A DNA stretch of 64,000 nucleotides from positions 1 through 64,000 of the forward strand of contig CABYLQ010000001.1 of the NCBI GenBank assembly GCA_902519845.1. Direction: 5' to 3'. The notes beneath the pieces were generated by a model. The model did no database searches. It had not been told where the DNA came from and saw nothing but the letters and a program-made list of their open reading frames with translations. The translations under genes and the position numbers were made by a program. The stretch is from an uncultured Candidatus Actinomarina sp. (lineage in GTDB: Bacteria > Actinomycetota > Acidimicrobiia > Actinomarinales > Actinomarinaceae). Shown one piece after another: positions 1 to 9,109 of the stretch; the first letter of the stretch is position 1; every line of letters starts with the position of its first letter.

Positions 1-7
1 CACCTCC
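1..7 (-). promoter_or_regulatory. Shine-Dalgarno of a gene starting left of the window
   Basis: Read on the minus strand the first seven bases are GGAGGTG, a strong ribosome-binding site just downstream of the ABC permease stop. It implies that another minus-strand gene begins a few bases outside the window, so the exporter operon probably continues. Confidence 0.5.
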
Positions 8-29
8 TAATGCTGGAAGTCGTTAAGTT

Positions 30-2681
30 TTATTCGTAGGAAATAGCTTCTAAAATATTTTGTCTCGATGCCCTAATCGCAGGAATAATTGCCGCAACTA
101 TGCCTGAAAATATTGCGATTCCAATCCATAGAAATGTTTGTTGAACAGAGACAACGAATTCAGTGAAACCTTGGTCCTCTAATGCTTGGATTAGACTCCA
201 TGAAAAGAATATACCAAGCCCAGTACCAAGAATTGCACCAAATATTGAGATAATCGAAGACTCTATAAATACCATATTTCTAATTTGTTTTCTTAGCGTT
301 CCTATTGCCCTCATTAAACCAATCTCCCTAGTTCTTTCATAAACTGATAGTGAAAGAGTGTTGGTAATTCCAAATAATGCCACAAATATTGAAATAGATA
401 AGAATCCATAAATAACATTTAATAACAACTGAATCTGGCTATTTGCTTCTTCAATTAAAGCATCTTGATCACGTAATGTTACTCCTGGATAATGATCTAC
501 AATATCGTCCAATATATTTTTAGTTGCTTCATCTTTACTTATGACGTTGAAGTAAAGCTCTGTATCTAGTGATTCATTTGAGAAAAATTCATGATTATCT
601 AAAAGGAGAAAAAATTCAGCTGGGGGTTGAGTTGTCCAATCAAAAATATACTTAACAACGAATTCTTTTTTTCCAACTTCTGGAATTGTCAAAGTCACTT
701 TGTCATTTAATGAAATATTATCATTTTCTGCTTTAAAATTTAGTACTCCAATTGCATCTTGTTGGTAAAAATCTTCTCTTGATCCAGCAATATCTACAGT
801 TTTAATTAAATCAAAAACCTCTTTGTCAACAGCACCTAAAATTAATGGTCTATTATTGTATCCAACGACAGTTGCTCTAGTACGAGAAAGTTCAGTAACT
901 TCGTCAAGAGCAATAAGTTCTTCTGATAAACCAGTTGGAATACCGGGTGATGCAAAAATTTGAGCTGCACTTACTTGGTAATCAGCAAGAACAACTTCTT
1001 TAACAACTTTTTCTGCCTGCGCCTTGAATGAAGTGGTAAGAACATTTGCAAGAGAAATTAAAGTTAATCCAATCATTAAGGCTGAAGCTGTTGAAGCTGT
1101 TCTTCGTGGAGTCCTTTTTGAGTTTTCTGTTGCCAGTTTTCCAAGTATCCCAAATATAGATTTATATAATGAGTCAAAAATAGCAACAAAAGGTTTCGTA
1201 ATTGATGGGGTTATTACAGATATTCCAATGAATATTACGCTAGCACCTAAACCAACTTGCTGTAGGACAGATAAAGTTGGAAGTCTCAAGAAGGAATACA
1301 GAACACCAAATAAAACTCCTAAACCAATTAATGAAACTACAGATCCAACTAGCAGTCTTATCAGCAGGGATTTTCTTTTAGGTGTAGATTCACTATCTCT
1401 GATTGCTTCAAGAGGACTGACTAGAGATGCTTTTCTTGCTGGCAATAATGAAGAAAGTATTGTTACAACAACACCTATGATAATTCCAGTGATTGCAGCA
1501 CTAGGGGTTAGTACTAAAGGGCCTTCTGGTAAGCCAAAGTCAAAATATTTTAGTCCCTCTTTGACAAGTACTGATAAACCAATTCCTAAAGCCACACCCA
1601 AGCCTGAACCAATTACTGCCATATATAATGATTCAGAAACAACAAGTCTATAAATTTGGCGTTTCGAAGTACCAAGTGCTCTTAATAAGGAGAGTTCTTT
1701 AGTTCTTTGAAGCAGAAGAATTCTGAAAGTATTTTGTATGATAAAAGCTCCAACAAATATTGCAATTCCCGCAAAAACGTTCAATATCGTGTTGAAAAAA
1801 TCTAAGCCTTGTTTAATTGAGTCTGCTTGTTCAGCTGCTGCTTCTTGTGCATTTATGACTTCTAAGCCTTGGTCGTCAATATTCGCTATCGCATTGCGAA
1901 CTGAATTTATATCTGCATTTTCGTCAACAACAACATTTATAAAATCAACTTCTCCAATTGAGTCCAGAAGAATTTGAGCTGTTCTAAAGTCAAAAAGAGC
2001 AAATGAAGCACCTCCTGGGGACCCTGTATTAGCAAATTCTGCAATACCTACAATTGTAAATGTAGCTGGAATAGCTCCCGCAAGAACCGTAACTCTATCC
2101 CCAACACTAAAACCATTTCCTTCTGCAGTGGTTGAGTCCATAACTACTTCTTTATTGTTTGTAGGTGGTTGACCGTCAATAATTTCCCATTGAGACGCAT
2201 AAGGGGATGTATCCCATGCTGCTCCAAAAGTAGGAGCGAAACCATTTTGTATTAATATAGTTTCTCTTTCACATTCTGGGTTGAAAGCATGGCAATCTTT
2301 TCTAGGCCCAAATTTTATAAATTGAGCAAATCCCAAAACATCACCCCAAGCGTCTTTTACACCTTCGATACTCTTTATTTCATTTATTTTTTTGTCTGAA
2401 ATCTTTCTAAATTCAAAAGAGATAGGACCTTGGCCACCATCATCCCCAAACCCTTCTGCGAAATCTTCTTGTACGGGTTGTACTACTAAATCAATTCCTT
2501 CAAAAACTCCGGAAAATAAATTATCAAAAGCGTTTTTGTTACTTTCAGAAAAAATATTTGCTGCGATTATTACGGAAACTCCAAGGATAATTGAAGATGT
2601 TGTTAGGAAAATTCTTACCGGATAGGTCTTAAGGTTTTTCCAAGCAATTAATAAAAGTGGTCTTTTAGTAAATCCAAACAT
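30..2681 (-). CDS. FtsX/MacB-family ABC transporter permease, two-module type
   Basis: Integral membrane half of an ABC exporter of the lipoprotein/peptide (MacB, LolC, FtsX) superfamily. The 883 residues show a first membrane helix near residues 15-45, a large extracytoplasmic domain, three helices around 300-420 (first FtsX domain), a second membrane and extracytoplasmic module, and three final helices around 745-875 (second FtsX domain). This duplicated layout of about 850 residues is common in Actinobacteria. The ATG shares one base with the stop of the ATPase gene (TAATG), so the two are translationally coupled. The substrate cannot be told from sequence. The family call is strong; the role is inference. 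Confidence 0.9.
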   Translation of the reverse strand: MFGFTKRPLLLIAWKNLKTYPVRIFLTTSSIILGVSVIIAANIFSESNKNAFDNLFSGVFEGIDLVVQPVQEDFAEGFGDDGGQGPISFEFRKISDKKINEIKSIEGVKDAWGDVLGFAQFIKFGPRKDCHAFNPECERETILIQNGFAPTFGAAWDTSPYASQWEIIDGQPPTNNKEVVMDSTTAEGNGFSVGDRVTVLAGAIPATFTIVGIAEFANTGSPGGASFALFDFRTAQILLDSIGEVDFINVVVDENADINSVRNAIANIDDQGLEVINAQEAAAEQADSIKQGLDFFNTILNVFAGIAIFVGAFIIQNTFRILLLQRTKELSLLRALGTSKRQIYRLVVSESLYMAVIGSGLGVALGIGLSVLVKEGLKYFDFGLPEGPLVLTPSAAITGIIIGVVVTILSSLLPARKASLVSPLEAIRDSESTPKRKSLLIRLLVGSVVSLIGLGVLFGVLYSFLRLPTLSVLQQVGLGASVIFIGISVITPSITKPFVAIFDSLYKSIFGILGKLATENSKRTPRRTASTASALMIGLTLISLANVLTTSFKAQAEKVVKEVVLADYQVSAAQIFASPGIPTGLSEELIALDEVTELSRTRATVVGYNNRPLILGAVDKEVFDLIKTVDIAGSREDFYQQDAIGVLNFKAENDNISLNDKVTLTIPEVGKKEFVVKYIFDWTTQPPAEFFLLLDNHEFFSNESLDTELYFNVISKDEATKNILDDIVDHYPGVTLRDQDALIEEANSQIQLLLNVIYGFLSISIFVALFGITNTLSLSVYERTREIGLMRAIGTLRKQIRNMVFIESSIISIFGAILGTGLGIFFSWSLIQALEDQGFTEFVVSVQQTFLWIGIAIFSGIVAAIIPAIRASRQNILEAISYE

Positions 2682-3409
2682 TAAATATCGCTTAAAGAAG
2701 TAACTCTTGAAATAATCTCTTCTTGAGTAGGTTCCTCCATGTCACTTGCTACTTCCCCATCTTTCAGCATTATTACTCTTTCAGCAAAAGAAGCTGCGTA
2801 TGGATCATGAGTAACCATTACTATCGTCTGATTCAGTTCATTTACTACTGACTTCATAAAAGTCAGTAGTTCTTTGCTAGATTTTGAATCTAGGTTTCCA
2901 GATGGTTCGTCTGCAAAAATTACTTCAGGCTTAGTTGCCATTGCTCGTGCTGCAGCAACTCTTTGTTGTTGTCCACCTGAAAGCTCATTAGGTCGATGAT
3001 TTAATCTGTCTCCAATATCTACAGCATTGACAATTTGATTAATCCAGTCCTCATCTGGTTTCTTTCCGGCAATTGAAGATGGGAGTGTTATATTTTCCTC
3101 AGCTGTCAATGTTGGAATTAAGTTGAATGCCTGGAAAACAAAACCAAATGAATCTCTCCTCATTTTTGTTAACTCTTTGTCATTAAGATTGCCTAAATCA
3201 GTACCTTTAATAAATATTGATCCAGAAGTTACCTTGTCCAGACCAGCAAGACAATGAAGCAAGGTAGATTTTCCTGACCCTGATTGGCCCATGATTGCTG
3301 TAAATTTATTCTCATAAAAATCAAGATTTACATTATTTAAAGCTTTAACAGAGGTTCCTTCTTCTCCATAAATCTTTGTTAAATCTTTAGCTACTATTAT
3401 CTTTTCCAT
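2681..3409 (-). CDS. ABC transporter ATP-binding protein, MacB/LolD type
   Basis: Nucleotide-binding subunit that powers the adjacent FtsX-type permease. Walker [10 protein letters not shown] lies at residues 41-49, the signature LSGGQQQR near 145, Walker B and D-loop [12 protein letters not shown] next, and the switch histidine in VTHD. The length of 242 residues is normal for this family. It is the first gene of a minus-strand operon with the permease, overlapping it by one base. The region upstream, shared with the divergent leader-peptide transcription unit, holds the promoter. The exported substrate is unknown. Confidence 0.93.
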   Translation of the reverse strand: MEKIIVAKDLTKIYGEEGTSVKALNNVNLDFYENKFTAIMGQSGSGKSTLLHCLAGLDKVTSGSIFIKGTDLGNLNDKELTKMRRDSFGFVFQAFNLIPTLTAEENITLPSSIAGKKPDEDWINQIVNAVDIGDRLNHRPNELSGGQQQRVAAARAMATKPEVIFADEPSGNLDSKSSKELLTFMKSVVNELNQTIVMVTHDPYAASFAERVIMLKDGEVASDMEEPTQEEIISRVTSLSDI

Positions 3410-3452
3410 CTAATAAAGAATAGAAGAAATAAAGAATTTACTTAAATGAATT

Positions 3453-3480
3453 TTGCAACTTAGAAGTTATTTGGTAAATT
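3453..3480 (+). promoter_or_regulatory. Candidate promoter of the Trp leader transcript
   Basis: A TTGCAA element at 3453-3458 and a TAAATT element at 3475-3480 are 16 bases apart. The expected start point, about seven bases after the second element, coincides with the ATG of the leader peptide at 3488, so the leader mRNA may be leaderless. No Shine-Dalgarno sequence precedes that ATG, which fits. The elements are only partial matches to consensus. Confidence 0.35.
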
Positions 3481-3487
3481 AATAAAT

Positions 3488-3529
3488 ATGAAAAATGTAA
3501 CTAGCTGGAATTGGTGGACAACTACATAG
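3488..3529 (+). CDS. Trp-rich leader peptide (trpL-like)
   Basis: A 13-codon reading frame encodes MKNVTSWNWWTTT and ends in TAG. Three of its codons are tryptophan, two of them adjacent, which is far above chance and is the signature of a transcription attenuator that senses charged tRNA-Trp. It is followed at once by an antiterminator/terminator pair. No trp gene follows: the next gene is a PEP-synthase-like phosphotransferase. What is seen is the peptide and the hairpins; control by tryptophan is inference from known trp attenuators. Confidence 0.75.
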   Translation: MKNVTSWNWWTTT

Positions 3530-3533
3530 GTAG

Positions 3534-3609
3534 CTGCCCCAATAGTTAGTTCTTAAACCGGGCAGAGCCCGGTTTTTTTATTACTGTCACTGAAATTAAA
3601 TCTCCGGGC
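3534..3609 (+). promoter_or_regulatory. Antiterminator structures of the Trp attenuator
   Basis: CTGCCC at 3534-3539 is fully complementary to GGGCAG at 3560-3565, and that pairing excludes the terminator stem. A second CCGGGC at 3604-3609 could capture the freed GCCCGG at 3567-3572. In the leader coding region ATTGG (3510-3514, overlapping the Trp codons) can pair with CCAAT (3539-3543), giving a short protector helix. This is the three-state layout expected of ribosome-mediated attenuation. Confidence 0.6.
3555..3579 (+). terminator. Intrinsic terminator of the attenuator
   Basis: A perfect 9-bp stem, AAACCGGGC pairing with GCCCGGTTT around an AGA loop, is followed directly by a run of T. 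It lies 25 bases after the leader peptide stop and about 50 bases before the next gene, the normal place for an attenuator. Confidence 0.85.
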
Positions 3610-3632
3610 TAAACCCAAAAAGAAGAGTGATA

Positions 3633-5867
3633 ATGAACAATAGATTAAGTTACGGTAATAAAGCTAAAAACTTAGAATATGTAGCAAAAAATACAGATAT
3701 TGAAATCCCATATTTTAAAGAGATCTATCTTAATGATTTAAACAATATTGAAAATATTATAGATTCCTTTTCTCAAAAAATAATGATTAGAAGTAATAGT
3801 TCATTAGAAGATAAAGAATATTCTTCAAGTGCAGGAAAATATCTCTCAATTGGACCAATAGAGAGAAAGGATTTAGAAACTATAAAAAAATCATGGAAGA
3901 TGGTTGTCGGTAGTTACGAAAAACAAGCTAATCAATCTGTAATATTTCAAAATTATATAGAAAATGCTAAAAGTGTCTCCGTCTTAACTTCTTACAAGGT
4001 GGGTTCTGATTCAGCATATAGAACTTTTTCTACGTATCGTGGCCCTGAAACTGATGCTATTACCTCAGGTAAATATAGCGAAATAAAAAACTTCTTTATG
4101 CACAGATCTTTAGATATTCTGCCGGAAAAATATGAAAAATATAATGTTTACCTAAAAATAATCACACAACTTGAGGAATTATTTAAAAATAAACAACTAG
4201 ACATTGAGATGGTTCTTGATGAAAATAATTCTCCTCAATTGCTACAAGTGAGGCCTCTAATGGGTAAAAAGCTTGATAAAGAATCTATATTCGATGAAAA
4301 AAATGTAATAAACAGAAATTTAAAAAAATACAAAAAGCTAAATAAAACTACAGCTGATCGATTTGGAACAAATCAAATTTACAGCAACATGTCAGATATG
4401 AATCCAGCCGAAATGATAGGTAAAAAACCTGACAATATTGCTTTTGGTTTATATAAATTCATGTTCACCGATACGACATGGAATATACAACGTGGAGAGT
4501 TTGGTTATCGAAATTATTCTGGTGGAAAGTTGATGGAACTTTTAAATAACGTAGCATATATAAATGTAAATCACAGTCTTAATAGTTTCTTAACAAGAAA
4601 CTTACAAAAAGAAAGCTGTGAAGAAATAATTAACTATCAGCTAAATAAACTAAAAGAGAACCCACACTTGCATGACTCGATAGAGTTTGATATTTCTAGG
4701 TCATCTTATGTTTTTGATACAGTTAAAGAATTTTCTAAAGAGTACAAAAATATAATTGATCCGAATGAGCTTATTCAATGGCATAATGACTTAGTTCAAA
4801 TTGACACAAAGAATAAATCTACTCTAGAAAAAAATAAAAAAATTATTTTAAGTACTTTCTCAAAATTGAATAAGAGTTTTCAGTACTCAAAAAAAGAAAA
4901 TATCAAATTGATAAGAGATACTATGGCCTTGCCTTTTACCCATCATTCGAGATTAGGATTTGTATACTTTGCTCAACTTAATAGCCTTCTTAAAAAGGAA
5001 GTTATTTCAGAAGATCAAAAAAAATTGTTACTTTTATCAGTTAAGTCTATTAGCACAAAAATGAAGGCTGATGCTTATGAAGTCAAAATTGGAAAAAAAA
5101 CATTGGACGGCTTTTTAGATGTTTATGGTCATATAAGAGCTGGAAATTATAATCTTTCATCGTCAAACTTAAAAAACAATTTAAATTTCACTGAATCATT
5201 AATTAACAATAGTGAAACCCCTATGGAAGACAATATTTTACCAAAAGATATATTTACGAATATTGAAAAATACTTTATAACTAACAAAATTTCCTTAAAA
5301 GCATCTACTTGGATCAATATGTTTCAAGAGGGAATTTCAACTAGAGAAAACTCTAAATTTTATTACACCAAAGGTATTGATGGAATTTTAAATGAAATAG
5401 GTGAAAAAAATATCAGCGATAGAGAATTGTTTGATTTACTCGATATTGAATTTAATGAAGAAAATACCAGTGATATGAGATTAAAGAATGTATTAATGCC
5501 AGATTTAATTACTTCTAACGAAGACTTCTATTTTTATGAAGAAATGAGTAAAAATGGAAATTATATAGGTCAAGGAACGATAAATGGAGATGTTTTGTTA
5601 ATAAATTATGAAGCTAATCGTCCTAAAAATCTTGATAACAAAATAGTCGTTATTCCGGCTGCAGACCCAGGTTGGGACTGGATCTTCAACTACAAAATAA
5701 AATCTTTAATTACAAAGTATGGAGGACCAAACTCTCACATGGCCATTAGATGTGCTGAACATAATATCCCAGCAATTCTTGGTGTTGGAGAAAACAATTT
5801 TACAGTTATAACAAACTCAAAAAGTTTAGAGATAGATTTTTCCAATGAAAGCTTTTCAAATGTATAA
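3633..5867 (+). CDS. PEP-synthase/rifampin-phosphotransferase-like dikinase
   Basis: The N-terminal part resembles the pyruvate phosphate dikinase ATP-binding domain (IMIRSNSSLEDKEYSSSAGKY near residue 50 and LLQVRPL near 205). The C-terminal part is the swivelling phosphohistidine domain, with YGGPNSHMAIRCAEH and IPAILGVG; the His in NSHMA is the expected phosphocarrier. The PEP/pyruvate-binding barrel of true PEP synthase is not present, so this domain order is nearer to rifampin phosphotransferase-like enzymes that move phosphate from ATP to another acceptor. The middle 400 residues are unrecognised. ATG at 3633 is preferred over GTG at 3627 because AGAAGAG lies just upstream. It sits behind a Trp attenuator. 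The substrate is unknown. Confidence 0.75.
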   Translation: MNNRLSYGNKAKNLEYVAKNTDIEIPYFKEIYLNDLNNIENIIDSFSQKIMIRSNSSLEDKEYSSSAGKYLSIGPIERKDLETIKKSWKMVVGSYEKQANQSVIFQNYIENAKSVSVLTSYKVGSDSAYRTFSTYRGPETDAITSGKYSEIKNFFMHRSLDILPEKYEKYNVYLKIITQLEELFKNKQLDIEMVLDENNSPQLLQVRPLMGKKLDKESIFDEKNVINRNLKKYKKLNKTTADRFGTNQIYSNMSDMNPAEMIGKKPDNIAFGLYKFMFTDTTWNIQRGEFGYRNYSGGKLMELLNNVAYINVNHSLNSFLTRNLQKESCEEIINYQLNKLKENPHLHDSIEFDISRSSYVFDTVKEFSKEYKNIIDPNELIQWHNDLVQIDTKNKSTLEKNKKIILSTFSKLNKSFQYSKKENIKLIRDTMALPFTHHSRLGFVYFAQLNSLLKKEVISEDQKKLLLLSVKSISTKMKADAYEVKIGKKTLDGFLDVYGHIRAGNYNLSSSNLKNNLNFTESLINNSETPMEDNILPKDIFTNIEKYFITNKISLKASTWINMFQEGISTRENSKFYYTKGIDGILNEIGEKNISDRELFDLLDIEFNEENTSDMRLKNVLMPDLITSNEDFYFYEEMSKNGNYIGQGTINGDVLLINYEANRPKNLDNKIVVIPAADPGWDWIFNYKIKSLITKYGGPNSHMAIRCAEHNIPAILGVGENNFTVITNSKSLEIDFSNESFSNV

Positions 5868-5896
5868 ATATTTCAGAAATACCTCTTTCTTAGTAG

Positions 5897-6379
5897 TCAG
5901 CCTAAAGACAGAGTGGTTATCTCCTTCCACTCAGATACTGTGGGGCCAGTTTTATAAAGCTCTAAAGTATCAAATGTAATAGTTATGGGGATGAGATTGT
6001 CAAAATTAGTAGAACTATAAGATTTTGGTAACTCATTCCCATAATAAAGGGAAAGGTGAGGGACCCATAAACTTGGCCAACCTTCAAGGCTTATAACTGA
6101 GTTGTAAAATTGATTGTTATCAGAAGCTTCTAGATAAAGTCTATGAAAATAGCTTCTACCTTCATAGATTCTATCAAAGGTCGCTGTAATTTTTTCTTTT
6201 TTAATCTGATCTAAAATATCATTTGCTTTTTCTTGAGAATTAATTTTTGTGACCAGAGTGACGTGGGGATCAAATGAAGCATTGTTCTCTTCCTTGGCAA
6301 AGGAATCAATTTGATTTTTAATATTTGCTACAACATCAGAAGAAGACTTAACCCATATTGAAAATGTCTGTTCTTCCAA
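5897..6379 (-). CDS. 2H phosphoesterase, cyclic phosphodiesterase-like
   Basis: Two histidine motifs typical of the 2H superfamily (RNA 2',3'-cyclic phosphodiesterase / 2'-5' RNA ligase-like) are visible: PHVTL near residue 39 and PHLSLYYG near 111. The length of 160 residues fits a single-domain enzyme of the CPDase group, and the protein looks cytosolic. It starts six bases after the zinc permease stop, so it is probably the last gene of the znu operon, although no functional link with zinc is obvious. The natural substrate is unknown; cyclic phosphates of RNA or of ADP-ribose are the usual ones in this family. Confidence 0.75.
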   Translation of the reverse strand: MEEQTFSIWVKSSSDVVANIKNQIDSFAKEENNASFDPHVTLVTKINSQEKANDILDQIKKEKITATFDRIYEGRSYFHRLYLEASDNNQFYNSVISLEGWPSLWVPHLSLYYGNELPKSYSSTNFDNLIPITITFDTLELYKTGPTVSEWKEITTLSLG

Positions 6380-6385
6380 AATAAC

Positions 6386-7243
6386 TTATCTATTTTTGAT
6401 TTTTGATTTACTTAAAATATATGACAATAGAAAAACTGTCGAAGCCACTAATGACATAGACGGGCCAGTAGGTAAATCAAGATGATATGAAATGACTAAA
6501 CCAGCTACAGATGAGATAATTCCAAAAGCTATGCTGACTTTAATTGAGTCTATGAATGTATTAGTAATTAATTTTGCTGATGCAGCAGGAATTATCAACA
6601 TACTCAAAACTAAAATCATTCCTACTGTTTGAAGAGCGCTTACAACGGCCAAAGATAAGGTTATTAAAAATAGATAATTGAGGAAGTTGATATTTAAACC
6701 TTTGACCTCTGCTCCTATTGGATCGAATGAATAAAACAAAAGTTGTTTAAAGAAAATTACTATGATCCCGATCACTATTAAAAATAAAGCAGTGATGATG
6801 AAAATATCAGTTCTGTTTACAGCTAAGATTTGACCAAACAGTAGGTCTTCCAAATTGATTGTTACATTAAGGAGCTTTATCAATATGAAACCTAAAGCAA
6901 AAAAGGTTGAAAAGATTATGCCAATTGAAGTGTCTTCTCCAATTTTTGTATTTTTAACTATAAAGCCAAGGAATATAGCGACAACAATAGCTGCTGGTGC
7001 TCCTAGTTCTGAAATACTAAATCCAAAGAAAACACCAACTGCAATTATAGGAAGAGTCGCGTGAGCCATTGCATCAGCCATAAAACCCATATTTCTGTTG
7101 ATTGTAAACGTTCCTAGTGTTGAAAGAGTTGCCCCGCAAAAAACTGCTGCAATAAGTGACCTTATCATAAACTCATATTGGAAAGGGTCTATTAAAAGTT
7201 CAGACAACATATTAAGAACCGTGACTACCTGGTTTATGATCAA
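6386..7243 (-). CDS. znuB: Zinc/manganese ABC transporter permease (ZnuB/MntB)
   Basis: Membrane subunit of an ABC-3 family metal importer. The 285 residues contain about eight hydrophobic segments, with family motifs such as GFMADAMAHATLP near residue 55 and the LVLSMLIIPAASA segment near 210. It overlaps the ATPase gene by 32 bases and is followed by a 2H phosphoesterase gene. The nearby His-rich binding protein, Fur-family regulator and palindrome all point to zinc, but manganese importers of the same family cannot be ruled out from this subunit alone. Confidence 0.88.
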   Translation of the reverse strand: MIINQVVTVLNMLSELLIDPFQYEFMIRSLIAAVFCGATLSTLGTFTINRNMGFMADAMAHATLPIIAVGVFFGFSISELGAPAAIVVAIFLGFIVKNTKIGEDTSIGIIFSTFFALGFILIKLLNVTINLEDLLFGQILAVNRTDIFIITALFLIVIGIIVIFFKQLLFYSFDPIGAEVKGLNINFLNYLFLITLSLAVVSALQTVGMILVLSMLIIPAASAKLITNTFIDSIKVSIAFGIISSVAGLVISYHLDLPTGPSMSLVASTVFLLSYILSKSKIKNR

Positions 7244-7991
7244 GAAACATATCTTCGTGTGAGCCGTACATTTCTTCTATCACTTCTTTTGTAAGAACTT
7301 CCAAGGGGTCTCCAAAAGCACAACAATGCCTATTTAAACATAAAACTTCATCAAATTTATCTTCTAGATTGTTGATGTCGTGTGTAGCAACTAATATCGT
7401 TTTTTCTTTAAGATCACTTCCATTGATTATTTTCATTATGTCTTCTTGAGCTCCAACATCAATAGCGCTGAATGCTTCATCAAGTAACAAAATATTGGAA
7501 TCTTGTATCAAAGCTTTTGCTAACAGAACTCGCTGTTGTTGCCCACCTGATAGATTATTTATATTTTCTTCACTTTTATCCAAGATTCCAACTTGATCAA
7601 GAGATTCATTTATCATCTCTGCATTTTTTTTCTGATTAAAACTTAATAAAGTACTTTTATTTGTCAATCCCATCTCTACAACCTGTTTTACAGAAAGTTG
7701 AAAATTCCAATTTAAAGAATCTTTTTGTGGAATGTAGCTAATCATTCCTTTTGCCTTAAGTGGATCCAAACCATCTATCTTTAATGAACCTCTAGACAGT
7801 GGAATTAATCCAGCTAATGCTTTGAATAAGGTTGACTTTCCGCCACCATTTGGACCAACTACTGCAATTTTTTTACCTTTTGTAATTGAGAAAGTTACAT
7901 CATCAATAGCAAGAGCTTCTCCGTACTGAACACAGCAACCATCTGAGACAATTAACGATTCTGATTCGTAAATATTTTCTTTTGTAGTCAT
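7212..7991 (-). CDS. znuC: Zinc ABC transporter ATP-binding protein (ZnuC)
   Basis: ATPase that drives metal uptake through the adjacent permease. Walker A GPNGGGKST is near residue 46, the signature LSGGQQQR near 147, and Walker B ILLLDEAFSAID follows. The C-terminal part contains NRHCCAFGDP, typical of metal-type ABC-3 ATPases. The start is supported by AGAGG six bases upstream of the ATG. It lies 60 bases after znuA in the same operon and overlaps znuB. Confidence 0.9.
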   Translation of the reverse strand: MTTKENIYESESLIVSDGCCVQYGEALAIDDVTFSITKGKKIAVVGPNGGGKSTLFKALAGLIPLSRGSLKIDGLDPLKAKGMISYIPQKDSLNWNFQLSVKQVVEMGLTNKSTLLSFNQKKNAEMINESLDQVGILDKSEENINNLSGGQQQRVLLAKALIQDSNILLLDEAFSAIDVGAQEDIMKIINGSDLKEKTILVATHDINNLEDKFDEVLCLNRHCCAFGDPLEVLTKEVIEEMYGSHEDMFLDHKPGSHGS

Positions 7992-8051
7992 AATGACCTC
8001 TAAAAAGTCCTTGAAACTATCTTAAATTATAATTAACCAAGATCCTTCTTG

Positions 8052-9056
8052 TTATTTCAAGCTATTAACAATCAACTCTACATTGCTTATTAAGAACTCG
8101 CTATAAGATTGATTTGGTTTTAATGTCTCAACATATAAACCTGTCACAAGCGTTATACCAGTTTCTTGAGCAAGAGTTTCTGCGTAAACTGAAGGTGTTT
8201 CTGACTCAACAAACATGACTTTTACACCTTCTTCTTCAATAACTTCAATAACTTCAACCAAATCTGATGGAGAAACCTCATCTGATGAATCTAAACTTGG
8301 AATAATAGTTGCAAGAACTTCTAATCCAAATTTTGCTTCAAGATAACCAAGTGACTCATGAGTTGTAATAAGTTTTCTGTTTCCAGATGGAATCATTCCA
8401 ATTAACTCAATAACTTCATTTACTAATCCTTTTAGCTCAGTAGTAAAAGTATCTGTCAAAGATTTATAACTTTCCTCATTTGTTGGATCATATTGTATTA
8501 ACTTTCCTTCAATGTATTCAGCAGCATAAGAAACTCTGTTAGGATCAAACCAGAAGTGAGGGTCGTATGCACCATGACCATGTCCTTCATGCTCATCATG
8601 ACCATCTTCTTCATCGTCATGACCTTCTTCACCGTGATCATCATGATCGTCATGACCACCTTCTTTAAATTCTACAGGGAAAACACTTTCACCTACTTCA
8701 GCTAAAACCTCTGGACTGCATGCTGAACTTTCTAATAGCTTCAAAAGTGGTGCAGGTTCATACTTCAATCCAGTGAAAAATATAAGATCTGCTTCAGCTA
8801 TGGTTGTAGCGTCTTGAGGTGATGGATCATAAGTATGCGGGTTTGCTTCAGGGGGCATTAAAACTGTAAGACTAATATTGTCTCCTCCTACCTGGCTAAC
8901 AAATTCACCCATCATGGGTGTTGTAGCTAGTACGTTTAAAGTATCTACATCTTCTCTTTCACGGCAAGTAGACTGGTCAGTGCCGCTTCCAGTACAAGCA
9001 ACTAGAACTAATGAAAGTGCTAATACTGCGTATTTAGATATAGGTTTATTATTCAT
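8052..9056 (-). CDS. znuA: Zinc-binding lipoprotein of the ZnuABC importer
   Basis: Cluster A-I substrate-binding protein. A signal peptide ends in the lipobox LVAC (Cys near 21), so it should be lipid-anchored on the outer face of the membrane. Residues about 133-160 form a loop of alternating His, Asp, Glu and Gly, the hallmark of zinc-specific members. Expected metal ligands are seen in ANPHTYDP, DPHFWFDP, TTHESLGY and the acidic FVESETPS region. It is the first gene of the operon, its start about 35 bases from a Fur-type palindrome, consistent with repression by the divergent regulator. Confidence 0.93.
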   Translation of the reverse strand: MNNKPISKYAVLALSLVLVACTGSGTDQSTCREREDVDTLNVLATTPMMGEFVSQVGGDNISLTVLMPPEANPHTYDPSPQDATTIAEADLIFFTGLKYEPAPLLKLLESSACSPEVLAEVGESVFPVEFKEGGHDDHDDHGEEGHDDEEDGHDEHEGHGHGAYDPHFWFDPNRVSYAAEYIEGKLIQYDPTNEESYKSLTDTFTTELKGLVNEVIELIGMIPSGNRKLITTHESLGYLEAKFGLEVLATIIPSLDSSDEVSPSDLVEVIEVIEEEGVKVMFVESETPSVYAETLAQETGITLVTGLYVETLKPNQSYSEFLISNVELIVNSLK

Positions 9057-9090
9057 TTATTTTCCTTATCCAATTTTTTAAAATACAATA

Positions 9091-9109
9091 AATGAGATTA
9101 AGTCTCATT
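9091..9109. promoter_or_regulatory. Candidate Zur operator
   Basis: AATGAGATTAAGTCTCATT is a 9-1-9 inverted repeat with a single mismatch, the geometry of Fur-family boxes. It sits between the divergent znuA and zur-like genes, 35 bases from the znuA start and 55 bases from the proposed regulator start. It could control both genes. The metal specificity is inferred from the neighbours. Confidence 0.65.

Noticed and set aside
1024-1653. 209-codon plus-strand frame opposite the FtsX-type permease
   Set aside because: It is antisense to a well-supported coding region and its peptide has no recognisable domain; a long shadow frame in AT-rich code is expected.
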